A stretch of DNA of 18,403 bases from Yinghuangia elevatio (GCF_040649515.1 NZ_JBEZFP010000174.1:1-18403); one strand, 5' to 3'. Positions 7,151 to 13,916 are shown, counted from the stretch's first letter. Program-made: numbers and translations. Notes: generated by a model not told the origin, from the letters alone.

Positions 7151-8079
7151 CAGTTGCCACCCTTCCCGTTGCTCGAACCACCGTTGTCGGCAAGGCCGTT
7201 GAGCCGCTCAAGAGCCAGCAGCAGCCCGCTGTGGTCGAGGTCGCCGCCGCCCTGGGCGCGCAGCGCGGCGACCAGCGTGGTGGCCAGCGCGCCGAACGGC
7301 AGCACCAGGCCGAGTTCGCGGGCGGCGTCCGAGACGATGCCCATGTCCTTGTGGTGCAGGTCGATGCGGAAGCCCGGCTTGAACTGGCGGGCGCGCATCG
7401 AGTCGCCCTTGCGGGCCATGACGGTGCTGCCGGCCAGGCCGCCACCGAGGACCTTGAGTCCGGCCTCGGTGTCGACACCCGCGCGCTCCAGGAACAGCAG
7501 CGCCTCGGCGACGAGTTGGATGTTGCCGGCCACGATGAGCTGGTTGGCGGCCTTGACCGTCTGACCGGCGCCGTACGGGCCGACGTGCACGATCGTCTTG
7601 CCGAGCGCCTCGAAAAGCGGCAGCGCCGCCGCGAAGTCCGCCGCCTCGCCGCCGACCATGATGGACAGGACGGCCTCGACCGCCCCCGCCTCGCCGCCGG
7701 ACACCGGCGCGTCGAGGACCCGAAGTCCCTGCGCGCTCCCGGCCTTTCCGACTGCGATGGAGGTGCTGGGCTTGATGGAGCTCATGTCGATCACGAGGGT
7801 GCCGGGGCGCACGTTGTCCAGGACGCCGCCGTCGCCGAACATGACCTCCTCGACCTGCGGGTCGGCCGGGACCATCGTGATGACGGCGTCGGCGTCGCGC
7901 ACGGCGTCGGCGATCGAGGCGGCGCCCTTGCCGCCCGCCTCGACGAGCTTGTCGATCGGCGGCTGGGTCAGGTTGAAGCCGGTGACGTCGTACCCGGCCT
8001 TGACCAGGTTGGCCGCCATCGGCGAGCCCATGATGCCGAGGCCGATGAAGCCTATTTTGCTGATCTTCGGTGCACTCAT
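7150..8079 (-). CDS. glxR: 2-hydroxy-3-oxopropionate (tartronate semialdehyde) reductase
   Basis: Reduces tartronate semialdehyde to D-glycerate with NAD(P)H. The 309-residue beta-hydroxyacid dehydrogenase has the N-terminal Rossmann motif KIGFIGLGIMGSPMAANLV, the substrate-binding DAPVSGGEAGA near residue 120, the catalytic-lysine segment GAGQTVKAANQL near 170, and the C-terminal GSTVMARKG and HHKDMGIV elements. A short Gly/Asn/Ser tail ends the protein. ATG at 8079 overlaps the hyi stop as ATGA and has GGGAGGGG upstream; its own stop overlaps the gcl start the same way. The three genes are thus one translationally coupled unit. Another 3-hydroxyacid dehydrogenase is possible from sequence alone, but context settles it. 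Confidence 0.93.
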   Translation of the reverse strand: MSAPKISKIGFIGLGIMGSPMAANLVKAGYDVTGFNLTQPPIDKLVEAGGKGAASIADAVRDADAVITMVPADPQVEEVMFGDGGVLDNVRPGTLVIDMSSIKPSTSIAVGKAGSAQGLRVLDAPVSGGEAGAVEAVLSIMVGGEAADFAAALPLFEALGKTIVHVGPYGAGQTVKAANQLIVAGNIQLVAEALLFLERAGVDTEAGLKVLGGGLAGSTVMARKGDSMRARQFKPGFRIDLHHKDMGIVSDAARELGLVLPFGALATTLVAALRAQGGGDLDHSGLLLALERLNGLADNGGSSNGKGGN

Positions 8080-8924
8080 GCGTTTCCCCTCCCGGAGCGG
8101 TTCTCGCGCGGCAGCCAGCCGAAGCTGTCGGCGCTGGGGCCGCCCACGGGCTTGTATTCGAGGCCGATGCGGCCGTCGTAGCCGGCCGCGGCGAGGCGGC
8201 CGAACAGGTCGTCGAAGTCGAGTCCGCCGGTGCCGGGCTGTCCGCGCCCGGGGCTGTCGGCGATCTGCACGTGGCCGACGCGGTCCGCGTACGCGGCGAT
8301 CACGGCCGGCAGGTCCTCGCCCATCGTGGCGAGGTGGTACAGGTCGAGCAGGAAGCGCGTGTTGCCGAGGCCCGTCGCGGCGTTGACCGCGTCGACCACC
8401 TCGACGGCGGCCTTCGCGGAGTCGAGCTGGTAGCGCGGGTTCTCCACGGTGTTGACCGCCTCGACCAGCACGACCGCGCCCTCGCGGTGCGCGGCCCGGG
8501 CCGCCGACGCCAGGTTCTCCAGCGCGAGTTCGGCCTGTACGGCGGGGTCCAGGCCGTCGACGCGGTTGCCGTACAGCGCGTTCAGCGCGCGGCATCCGAC
8601 GCGGGCCGCGAACCCGACCGCGACGTCGATGTTGGCGCGGAAGCGGTCGGAGTCGGCGGGCCGCGACAGCAGCCCGCGGTCGCCGCCGGGCATGTCGCCG
8701 GCGTCGAAGTTGAGGCCGACCAGCGAGACGCCCGCGTCGGCGAGCGCGCGCTCCAGCGCGTCGAGCTCCGCATCGGCCGGAGTCGGCCCGTCGAACGGCC
8801 ACCACAGCTCGACCTCGGTGAAGCCGGCCTCGGCTGCGGCCCTCGGCCGCTCCAGCAGGGGCAGCTCGGTGAACAGGATCGAAAGGTTGACATCGAAGCG
8901 CGGGAGTCCGGCGCTCACGGTCAT
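8076..8924 (-). CDS. hyi: Hydroxypyruvate isomerase
   Basis: Interconverts hydroxypyruvate and tartronate semialdehyde. A TIM-barrel protein of the xylose isomerase/AP endonuclease-2 fold, 282 residues. Visible family segments: FDVNLSILFTELPLLERP at the N terminus, AGFTEVELWWPFDGP, LVGLNFDAGDMPGGDRGLL, the metal/catalytic-Glu strand VLVEAVNT, FLLDLYHLATMGEDL, VGHVQIADSPGRGQPG and the C-terminal Glu in RIGLEYKPVGG. I place the start at ATG 8924 because GGAAGAGG (8927-8934) sits just upstream; a GTG at 8936 or one at 8918 are alternatives. First gene of the hyi-glxR-gcl operon, transcribed from the divergent region 8937-9074. Confidence 0.92.
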   Translation of the reverse strand: MTVSAGLPRFDVNLSILFTELPLLERPRAAAEAGFTEVELWWPFDGPTPADAELDALERALADAGVSLVGLNFDAGDMPGGDRGLLSRPADSDRFRANIDVAVGFAARVGCRALNALYGNRVDGLDPAVQAELALENLASAARAAHREGAVVLVEAVNTVENPRYQLDSAKAAVEVVDAVNAATGLGNTRFLLDLYHLATMGEDLPAVIAAYADRVGHVQIADSPGRGQPGTGGLDFDDLFGRLAAAGYDGRIGLEYKPVGGPSADSFGWLPRENRSGRGNA

Positions 8925-8952
8925 CACCTCTTCCACGGATCGAACGGGTGAA

Positions 8953-8988
8953 TTCCACGATGCGGAAGCAAGATTCTGCTTAACGGAA
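8953..8988. promoter_or_regulatory. Two operator-like sites TTCYR-N5-CGGAA, 21 bp apart
   Basis: TTCCACGATGCGGAA (8953-8967) and TTCTGCTTAACGGAA (8974-8988) start exactly 21 bp apart, two helical turns, upstream of hyi. The TTCC/GGAA dyad resembles IclR-family operators (E. coli IclR sites have TGGAAA...TTTCCA). A matching pair lies at 17809-17844 beside the IclR-type gene, which makes a shared regulator likely (inference). Confidence 0.65.
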
Positions 8989-9003
8989 TGATGGCACGCG
9001 CCT

Positions 9004-9018
9004 TCAACAGTTTGTCAA
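9004..9018. promoter_or_regulatory. TCAACA-N3-TGTCAA element overlapping a -35-like TTGACA
   Basis: TCAACAGTTTGTCAA; its complement contains ACAAACTGTTGA, 12 bp identical to the uraD operator candidate at 9792-9806. On the minus strand it carries a consensus TTGACA (9013-9018) that could serve the hyi operon, though I found no convincing -10 at the right distance. Confidence 0.5.
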
Positions 9019-9061
9019 TCCCGCGGGGTGGGCAATCCTGGATTAGTCGACAGGCACGCCC

Positions 9062-9067
9062 TAGGGT
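9062..9067 (+). promoter_or_regulatory. Possible -10 element for leaderless thiamine-binding-like gene
   Basis: TAGGGT fits the actinobacterial TANNNT -10 and ends 7 nt before the GTG at 9075, the geometry of a leaderless transcript. No good -35 is seen about 17-18 bp upstream. Alternatively AGGG here is a weak ribosome-binding site. Confidence 0.3.
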
Positions 9068-9074
9068 TCAGGCC

Positions 9075-9344
9075 GTGCGATTGAAGATGGAGTTCACCAC
9101 CGAACCGTTCGAAATGCCGGACTTCCCGCCGCATGCCGTCACGGCGCGGCGCATCGTCGACGAAGCGGGGCTGGAGGTCGAGGTCGGGCCGTTCGGCACC
9201 AGCGCCGTGGGCGACGCGGAGACCGTGCTCGCGGTCGTCGACCGGCTCTTCCGGGACACCTTCGCGGTCGGCGCCACGCGCATCTCCGTGCAGGTCACGG
9301 CGGTTCCGGACGGCACCGCCGAACAGGCGGAGGACATCCGATGA
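9075..9344 (+). CDS. MTH1187/YkoF-like (thiamine-binding) family protein
   Basis: A small protein, 89 residues from GTG 9075 (MRLKMEFTTEPFEMPDFPPH). Its pattern fits the MTH1187/thiamine-binding fold (PF01910-type): an N-terminal beta strand, a helix with VTARRIVDEAGL, the signature EVGPFGTSAVGD, a second helix AVVDRLFRDTFAVGA, and a final strand RISVQVTAVPD. YkoF of this superfamily binds thiamine; the ligand here is not established. The frame opens further upstream at 8988, but that region holds operator-like sequences, so I prefer 9075 (ATG 9087 is an alternative). It overlaps the next gene by ATGA and is divergent from the operon of ThDP-dependent Gcl, suggesting a cofactor-related role (inference). 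Confidence 0.7.
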   Translation: MRLKMEFTTEPFEMPDFPPHAVTARRIVDEAGLEVEVGPFGTSAVGDAETVLAVVDRLFRDTFAVGATRISVQVTAVPDGTAEQAEDIR

Positions 9345-9706
9345 CCGAGCCGGCACACCCCCTCGTCGACGCGGTCAAGCCGCTCGTCGACGCGCTCGGT
9401 GCGGACTTCGTGGCGACCGGAGAGGCCCGGGCGGAGGACGTCGTCCTGCACTGGGAGGGCGATCCGGTGGTCGCCGTACGCCTTCCGCACCTGGGCGCCG
9501 CGCTCGACCGCCTACTGGCCGAAATGGTGCGCCAGTTCGGCGGACCGCTGGCCGAACTCGGCCGCGAGGACAAGCAGCGCGTGGTCCGCGTGCTGGAGGA
9601 GCGCGGCGCGTTCACCATCCGGCACGGCGTCGAGTCGGTCGCGGCGGCGCTCGGCGTCAGCCGCTTCACGGTCTACAACTACCTGAACCGCGAGCAGTCC
9701 CAGTAG
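9341..9706 (+). CDS. Small helix-turn-helix DNA-binding protein
   Basis: 121 residues. The C-terminal part (about 75-118), including DKQRVVRVLEERGAFTIRHG and VESVAAALGVSRFTVYNYL, is a clear helix-turn-helix resembling the HTH of YheO-like regulators (HTH_22 type). The N-terminal half, with VVLHWEGDPVVAVRLP and LDRLLAEMVRQFGGPLAEL, is too short to call a full sensor domain. ATG 9341 overlaps the upstream stop (ATGA), so the two proteins are co-translated. Lying between the gcl and urate operons, it is a candidate local regulator, possibly of the TCAACA-type palindromes nearby (inference). Its ligand and targets are unknown. Confidence 0.75.
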   Translation: MTEPAHPLVDAVKPLVDALGADFVATGEARAEDVVLHWEGDPVVAVRLPHLGAALDRLLAEMVRQFGGPLAELGREDKQRVVRVLEERGAFTIRHGVESVAAALGVSRFTVYNYLNREQSQ

Positions 9707-9791
9707 GACCGGGCGCAACGCGCGGGACCCGGCCGGTTGTCGACTGTGCGAACCTCCAAGACCCGGCGTTCGCCCACCCGACTGATCCACT

Positions 9792-9806
9792 TCAACAAAC
9801 TGTTGA
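9792..9806. promoter_or_regulatory. Palindrome TCAACA-AAC-TGTTGA over the uraD -35 box
   Basis: TCAACAAACTGTTGA has perfect 6-bp arms around a 3-bp centre and overlaps the TTGACG -35 hexamer at 9803-9808. Similar elements lie at 9004-9018 and 17847-17861. The position suggests a repressor site. Confidence 0.65.
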
Positions 9807-9832
9807 CGGCACGTCACGTGCCGACCTACGGT
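9803..9832 (+). promoter_or_regulatory. Probable promoter of the uraD-uraH-uox-guaD operon
   Basis: TTGACG (9803-9808), an 18-bp spacer, then TACGGT (9827-9832), fitting actinobacterial TTGAC/TANNNT housekeeping promoters. Predicted start near 9839 gives a leader of about 60 nt to the GTG at 9898. The spacer contains the palindrome CGGCACGTCACGTGCCG (9807-9823). Confidence 0.6.
9807..9823. promoter_or_regulatory. 17-bp palindrome in the uraD promoter spacer
   Basis: CGGCACG-TCA-CGTGCCG: perfect 7-bp arms around TCA, almost filling the space between -35 and -10. Adjacent to the TCAACA palindrome, it makes a two-operator arrangement. I did not find it elsewhere in the window. Confidence 0.55.
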
Positions 9833-9897
9833 TCACGCTGAGCGCGGTTCCGATGATCCGGACGCGATGACTCCGTTCCCCGTCCAGGAGGTCCGGC

Positions 9898-10437
9898 GTG
9901 GCCGATCCACCGGAAACCCCATCCGACCAGCACCTTCCCGCACCCGCCGGGGCCGGGCTCGGGCGGCTCAACGCCGCCGGGCCCGGCGACGCGCTGAAGC
10001 TCCTCGGTGAGGTGTGCGCCAGCCGCGCGTGGATCGACACGGTCGCGGCCCGGCGCCCGTACCGCGACACCGACGAACTGTTCGCGGCCTCCGACCTCGC
10101 GATGGCGGGGCTCACCACCGCCGATCTCGACGAGGCCATGGCCGGACACGCGGTCATCGGCAAGCCCCGTGCGGGCGACGCCACTTCGGAGCGCGAGCAG
10201 GCCGGCGTACGCGGCGCGGACGGCGACCTGCTCGCCGAACTCGCGGACGCCAACCGGGAGTACTTCGACCGATTCGGCCACGTGTTCCTCATCTGCGCCA
10301 CCGGCAAGGGCGCCGCCGAGATGCTCGCCGCACTGCGCGGGCGCCTCGGCAACGACGCGGCCGCCGAGCGGGAGATCGCCCGCGAGGAACTGCGCAAGAT
10401 CAACCGCATTCGTCTGGAAAAGCTGGTGCTGGCATGA
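9898..10437 (+). CDS. uraD: 2-oxo-4-hydroxy-4-carboxy-5-ureidoimidazoline (OHCU) decarboxylase
   Basis: Decarboxylates OHCU to S-allantoin, the last step of urate breakdown to allantoin. The 179-residue protein shows the family pattern: RLNAAGPGDALKLLGEVCAS near the N terminus, the catalytic-His motif AGHAVIGKP (usually HPRIG) near residue 82, SEREQAGV with the conserved Glu-Gln, NREYFDRFGHVFLICATGKG, and a C-terminal helix with LRKINRIRLEKL. Ala replaces the usual Pro after the catalytic His. GTG 9898 has AGGAGG 6 nt upstream. Its stop overlaps the next start (ATGA). First gene of the urate operon. Confidence 0.92.
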   Translation: MADPPETPSDQHLPAPAGAGLGRLNAAGPGDALKLLGEVCASRAWIDTVAARRPYRDTDELFAASDLAMAGLTTADLDEAMAGHAVIGKPRAGDATSEREQAGVRGADGDLLAELADANREYFDRFGHVFLICATGKGAAEMLAALRGRLGNDAAAEREIAREELRKINRIRLEKLVLA

Positions 10438-10784
10438 CCGCCGTCTCGACCCACATCCTCGACACCAGCGCCGGGGACCCGGCGCCGGACGTCCCCGTCG
10501 AACTCGCCGTCCGCGCCGAGGACGGCGCCTGGCGGGTGCTCGGCACGTCGCGGACCGACTCCGACGGCCGCTGCCCCGACCTTCCCCAGGTGTCCCCCGA
10601 CGACCCCGCGGCCTCCGCCACGGTCCGGCTGCGCTTCGACGTCGCCGCGTACCGTGCCGCCCGCGGCGAGGACGCCTTCTTCCCCGAGGTCCAGGTGGTG
10701 TTCACCACCGACCCGGCGCGCCCCCACTATCACGTCCCGCTGCTGCTCAACCCGTACGGATACTCCGTTTACCGAGGGAGCTAG
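10434..10784 (+). CDS. uraH: 5-hydroxyisourate hydrolase (transthyretin-like)
   Basis: Hydrolyses 5-hydroxyisourate, the urate oxidase product, to OHCU. The 116-residue protein has the N-terminal VSTHILDTSAGDPAPDV with the conserved His, an internal RTDSDGRCP turn, and the diagnostic C-terminal segment HYHVPLLLNPYGYSVYRGS, with conserved His and the terminal YRGS. It probably forms the family's tetramer in the cytoplasm. ATG 10434 overlaps the uraD stop by ATGA, so translation is coupled; urate oxidase follows after 4 nt. Confidence 0.96.
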   Translation: MTAVSTHILDTSAGDPAPDVPVELAVRAEDGAWRVLGTSRTDSDGRCPDLPQVSPDDPAASATVRLRFDVAAYRAARGEDAFFPEVQVVFTTDPARPHYHVPLLLNPYGYSVYRGS

Positions 10785-10788
10785 ACCG

Positions 10789-11700
10789 ATGCCGATGGTG
10801 CTAGGCCAGAACCAGTACGGAAAGGCGGAGAACCGGATCGTCCGGGTTCGCCGCGACGGCACTCGGCACGAGGTCAAGGACCTCAACGTGAGCGTCGCCC
10901 TGTCCGGCGACCTCGCCGACACGCACCTGACCGGCGGCAACGCCGCGGTGCTGCCGACCGACACCACCAAGAACACCGTCTACGCCTTCGCGCAGGAGCA
11001 CGGCATCACGTCCGCGGAGGACTTCGCGGTGCTGCTCGCCCGGCACTTCGTGGACTCGCAGCCCACCATCCACCGCGCGCGCATCCGCGTCGAGGAGTAC
11101 GGCTGGAACCGCATCACCACCGCCGACTCCCGCAACCGCTTCATCGGCGCCGACGAGGTGCGGCACTCCTTCGTCCGCGACGGCGGCGAGGTACGCACCA
11201 CCGAAGTCGGCTACGACGGCGAGCGGTTCCAGATCATCTCCGGCCTCACCGGCCTGGTGGTCATGAACACCACCGCCTCCGAGTTCTGGGGCTACATCAA
11301 GGACCGCTACACCACGCTCAAGGAGGCGTACGACCGCATCCTCGCCACCGAGGTCAACGCGCGCTGGCGCTTCTCGTGGAGCGGCGACGAGCTCGCCCCG
11401 GTCAACTTCGAGCGCTCCTACGCACAGGTCAAGCGGCACCTGCTCGAGTCGTTCGCGGAGACCTACTCCTACTCGCTCCAGCAGACGCTGTTCGCGATGG
11501 GCAACCGGGTGCTCAACAACCGCCCGGAGATCGACGAGATCCGGCTGTCGCTGCCCAACAAGCACCACTTTTTGGTGGACCTGGAGCCGTTCGGGCAGAA
11601 GAACGACAACGAGGTCTACTTCGCCGCGGACCGGCCGTACGGCCTGATCGAAGGCACCGTGCACCGCGAGGGCGTCGAACCGGTCATCCCCGTCGACTGA
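10789..11700 (+). CDS. uox: Urate oxidase (uricase, cofactor-free)
   Basis: Oxidises urate with O2 to 5-hydroxyisourate and H2O2. 303 residues forming the tandem T-fold. The catalytic Lys is in NQYGKAENRIV and the partner Thr in VLPTDTTKNTVYAFA. Further conserved parts are ITSAEDFAVLLARHF, SGLTGLVVMNTTASEFWGY, the Gln-containing SYSLQQTLFAMG, and IRLSLPNKHHFLVDLEPFG with the conserved Asn. ATG 10789 has GAGGGAG 8 nt upstream; ATG 10795 is an alternative. It sits between HIU hydrolase and the oxoguanine-deaminase-like gene. The H2O2 it makes gives the catalase at the left end of the window a purpose. Confidence 0.97.
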   Translation: MPMVLGQNQYGKAENRIVRVRRDGTRHEVKDLNVSVALSGDLADTHLTGGNAAVLPTDTTKNTVYAFAQEHGITSAEDFAVLLARHFVDSQPTIHRARIRVEEYGWNRITTADSRNRFIGADEVRHSFVRDGGEVRTTEVGYDGERFQIISGLTGLVVMNTTASEFWGYIKDRYTTLKEAYDRILATEVNARWRFSWSGDELAPVNFERSYAQVKRHLLESFAETYSYSLQQTLFAMGNRVLNNRPEIDEIRLSLPNKHHFLVDLEPFGQKNDNEVYFAADRPYGLIEGTVHREGVEPVIPVD

Positions 11701-11714
11701 GAGGCGGACGCGTC

Positions 11715-13094
11715 GTGAGCACCGAACCCGCGCAGCGCATCGTCATCGAGAACGCCGTCATCGCGACCGTCGACGCCGACGACACCGAGTACACCTCGGG
11801 CCACGTCGTCGTCGCCGGCAACCGCATCGAGTCGGTGGGGGCGGGAGCCGCGCCCGAAGTCGCAGGTACGGTACGCCGCGTCGACGCCTCCGGCCACCTG
11901 GTCACCCCCGGGCTCGTCAACACGCACCACCACTTCTACCAGTGGATCACGCGGGGCCTGGCGCAGAACTCGATCCTGTTCGACTGGCTCGTCGAGCTGT
12001 ACCCGACGTGGGCGAAGATCGACGACGAACTGTGCCACGCCGCCGCGCAGGGGTCGGCGGCCGCGCTGCTCAAGTCGGGCTGCACGACCGCGACGGACCA
12101 CGCGTACGTCTTCCCGCGCGACGCCGGGGACATCCTCGGCGCCGAGATCGCCGCGGTCGCCGAGCTGGGCATGCGCTTCCAGCCCACGCGCGGGTCGATG
12201 GACCGCAGCCGCAAGGACGGCGGGCTCCCGCCGGACAACGCGGTCGAGGACACCGACGAGGCCCTCGCCGCCACCGAGGCGGCCATCGACCGGTGGCACG
12301 ACCCGTCGTTCGACTCGATGCTGCGCATCACCGCGGCGCCCTGCTCGCCGTTCTCGGTGTCGACCGAACTCATGCGCGAGGCAGCGGTGTTGGCCCGGCG
12401 CAAGGGCGTACGCCTGCACACCCACGGCTCGGAGACGGTCGAAGAGGAGAAGTTCTGCAAGGAGTTGTTCGGCATGGGGCCGACCGACTACTTCGAGTCG
12501 GTCGGCTGGCTCGGCGACGACGTGTGGATGGCCCACTCGGTGCACATGAACGACTCCGACGTGGCCAAGTTCGCCGAGACCGGCACGGGCGTCGCGACGT
12601 GCCCGTCGTCGAACGCCCGCTTGGCGGCCGGGGTGGCCCGCGTACCCGACCTGCTGCGCGCCGGAGTGCCGGTCGGGCTCGGCGTGGACGGCACGGCGTC
12701 CAACGAGTCCGGCGAACTCGGCACGGAGCTGCGGAACTTGCTGCTGTTCAACCGCGTCAAGTGGGGCGCGGACGCGCTGACCGCGAGGCAGGCCCTGCGG
12801 GTCGGCACGATCGGCGGCGCGCGCGTACTCGGCCGCGAAGCGGAGATCGGCAGCATCGAGCCCGGCAAGCTGGCCGACCTCGCACTGTGGAAGATGGACG
12901 GCGTCCTGCACGCCGGCATCGCCGACAAGGTCGCGGCGCTGGTCCTGGGCGCCGCCGCCCCGCTCTCGCTGCTGCTGGTCAACGGCGTCCCGGTGGTCGA
13001 GGACGGCCGGCTCACGCGGGTCGACGAGGACACCATCGCCCGCAACGTCGAGGCCGCCTCAGCGACGCTGGCCCGCCGCGCGGGACTGGCCTGA
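11715..13094 (+). CDS. guaD: 8-oxoguanine deaminase-like amidohydrolase
   Basis: Amidohydrolase-superfamily deaminase, 459 residues. Metal and catalytic motifs: the HxH region GLVNTHHHFYQWITRGL near residue 72, LHTHGSETVEEEKF near 235, MAHSVHMNDSDV near 275, CPSSNARLAAGVARVPDLL, and LGVDGTASNESGELGTELRN with the metal-binding Asp. The tail EIGSIEPGKLADLALWK is typical. This pattern fits 8-oxoguanine deaminases, which yield urate and ammonia; hydroxydechloroatrazine-type or guanine deaminases are relatives. Start GTG 11715, with GAGAGG overlapping the urate oxidase stop. Last gene of the urate operon, feeding urate to the first enzyme (specificity inferred from context). The symbol is used loosely. 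Confidence 0.85.
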   Translation: MSTEPAQRIVIENAVIATVDADDTEYTSGHVVVAGNRIESVGAGAAPEVAGTVRRVDASGHLVTPGLVNTHHHFYQWITRGLAQNSILFDWLVELYPTWAKIDDELCHAAAQGSAAALLKSGCTTATDHAYVFPRDAGDILGAEIAAVAELGMRFQPTRGSMDRSRKDGGLPPDNAVEDTDEALAATEAAIDRWHDPSFDSMLRITAAPCSPFSVSTELMREAAVLARRKGVRLHTHGSETVEEEKFCKELFGMGPTDYFESVGWLGDDVWMAHSVHMNDSDVAKFAETGTGVATCPSSNARLAAGVARVPDLLRAGVPVGLGVDGTASNESGELGTELRNLLLFNRVKWGADALTARQALRVGTIGGARVLGREAEIGSIEPGKLADLALWKMDGVLHAGIADKVAALVLGAAAPLSLLLVNGVPVVEDGRLTRVDEDTIARNVEAASATLARRAGLA

Positions 13095-13112
13095 ACCCGC
13101 AGGCGACATAGC

Positions 13113-13154
13113 CGACGGCCCTGCCGGAGCGACCAAGCTCCGACAGGGCCGTCG
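13113..13154 (+). terminator. Terminator hairpin after the urate operon
   Basis: CGACGGCCCTG (13113-13123) pairs with CAGGGCCGTCG (13144-13154), and CGGAG (13125-13129) with CTCCG (13138-13142): 16 base pairs with one mismatch and an 8-nt loop, 19 nt after the deaminase stop. No U-tract. Confidence 0.8.
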
Positions 13155-13184
13155 CCGCGCATGCGCACGGCACACCAGAGAATC

Positions 13185-13200
13185 TGAGTACGCGCACTCA
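13185..13200. promoter_or_regulatory. Near-perfect palindrome upstream of the zinc-ribbon gene
   Basis: TGAGTACGCGCACTCA: 7 of 8 base pairs match. It lies about 175 bp upstream of the zinc-ribbon start, in the gap after the urate operon terminator. Possible operator; the rest of 13201-13354 shows no clear promoter. Confidence 0.4.
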
Positions 13201-13373
13201 TGTACGGCGCGCACACGCTCGGAAACATGGCGCTACGCAGACGTTCGTCGCCGCCCGCCGCAAGAGGGTTCTCCCTCCGAACTCCCCATCGGAGCAAGAG
13301 AACCGGCGGACGGCGAAATCCGCCCGGATGCTCGCGCCCCTTTTCCCGTGCCGTGAGAGGAGTGCCCGAAGCG

Positions 13374-13868
13374 ATGGTGCCTTCCGAGTCCCCGCCGCGC
13401 TTCCGCGACGACCTGTCCACGATCTACGACTTCATGGACGAGATCCTGATCCGCTGCCCCAAGTGCGAGGCGCTGGCGCGCGTGGTGGCGTACCCGCGCC
13501 GCGAAGTGCTGTCGCCGTTCCAGTCGCGACGCCTGGTCTGCGCCGACTGCGGCCACACCCGCGACAAAGACTCCGGCGTCTACTCGATGCCGAACTCGCA
13601 GGCCACGCACATGTACGACCCGTACTTCTACCTGCCGCTGTGGTTGCAGACCAGCACGCGGCACGGCCTGCTGTGGGCCTACAACCTCAACCACCTGGCG
13701 CTGATCCGGCGTTACGTGGCCGCCGAACTGCGCGAGGACGCGTGGACCGAGGAGGGCATCCGCATGACGCTGGTCTCCCGGCTGCCCGCGTGGATCACCG
13801 CGTCGGGCAACCGCGCCGAGGTGCTGCGCCTGATCGCCCGCCTGGAGACGACCGTCGCGGGCGGCTGA
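13374..13868 (+). CDS. Zinc-ribbon protein of unknown function (TFIIB-type ribbon)
   Basis: 164 residues. Two Cys pairs, IRCPKCEALARV and RLVCADCGHTRD, about 30 residues apart near the N terminus form a zinc ribbon. The rest is a conserved-looking aromatic region: YDPYFYLPLWLQTSTRHGLL, WAYNLNHLALIRRYVAAELR and LVSRLPAWITASGNR, ending in a short helix. No catalytic motif, signal peptide or membrane segment is seen. I recall uncharacterised bacterial proteins with this ribbon plus LPLWL/YN..HL pattern but no function. ATG 13374 follows GAGAGGAG by 11 nt; in-frame GTGs at 13353 and 13362 are alternatives. It has its own strong terminator and is not clearly part of the purine pathway. Confidence 0.75.
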   Translation: MVPSESPPRFRDDLSTIYDFMDEILIRCPKCEALARVVAYPRREVLSPFQSRRLVCADCGHTRDKDSGVYSMPNSQATHMYDPYFYLPLWLQTSTRHGLLWAYNLNHLALIRRYVAAELREDAWTEEGIRMTLVSRLPAWITASGNRAEVLRLIARLETTVAGG

Positions 13869-13874
13869 CAGACG

Positions 13875-13905
13875 CCGCGGCCGTCCACCACCAACCCGGC
13901 CGCGG
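13875..13905 (+). terminator. Hairpin after the zinc-ribbon gene
   Basis: CCGCGGCCG (13875-13883) pairs with CGGCCGCGG (13897-13905) across a 13-nt loop, just past the stop. It is weaker than the hairpin that follows. Confidence 0.45.
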
Positions 13906-13916
13906 AACGCAAGACG

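Noticed and set aside
8988..9074. Longer N terminus for the thiamine-binding-like protein
   Set aside because: Would overlap operator-like sites and add residues unlike the family; MRLKMEFTTEPF at 9075 looks like the natural start.
9848..9862. TTCCGATGATCCGGA as another IclR-type operator before uraD
   Set aside because: The arms need a different spacing from the other sites (TCCG-N6-CGGA) and there is no partner 21 bp away.
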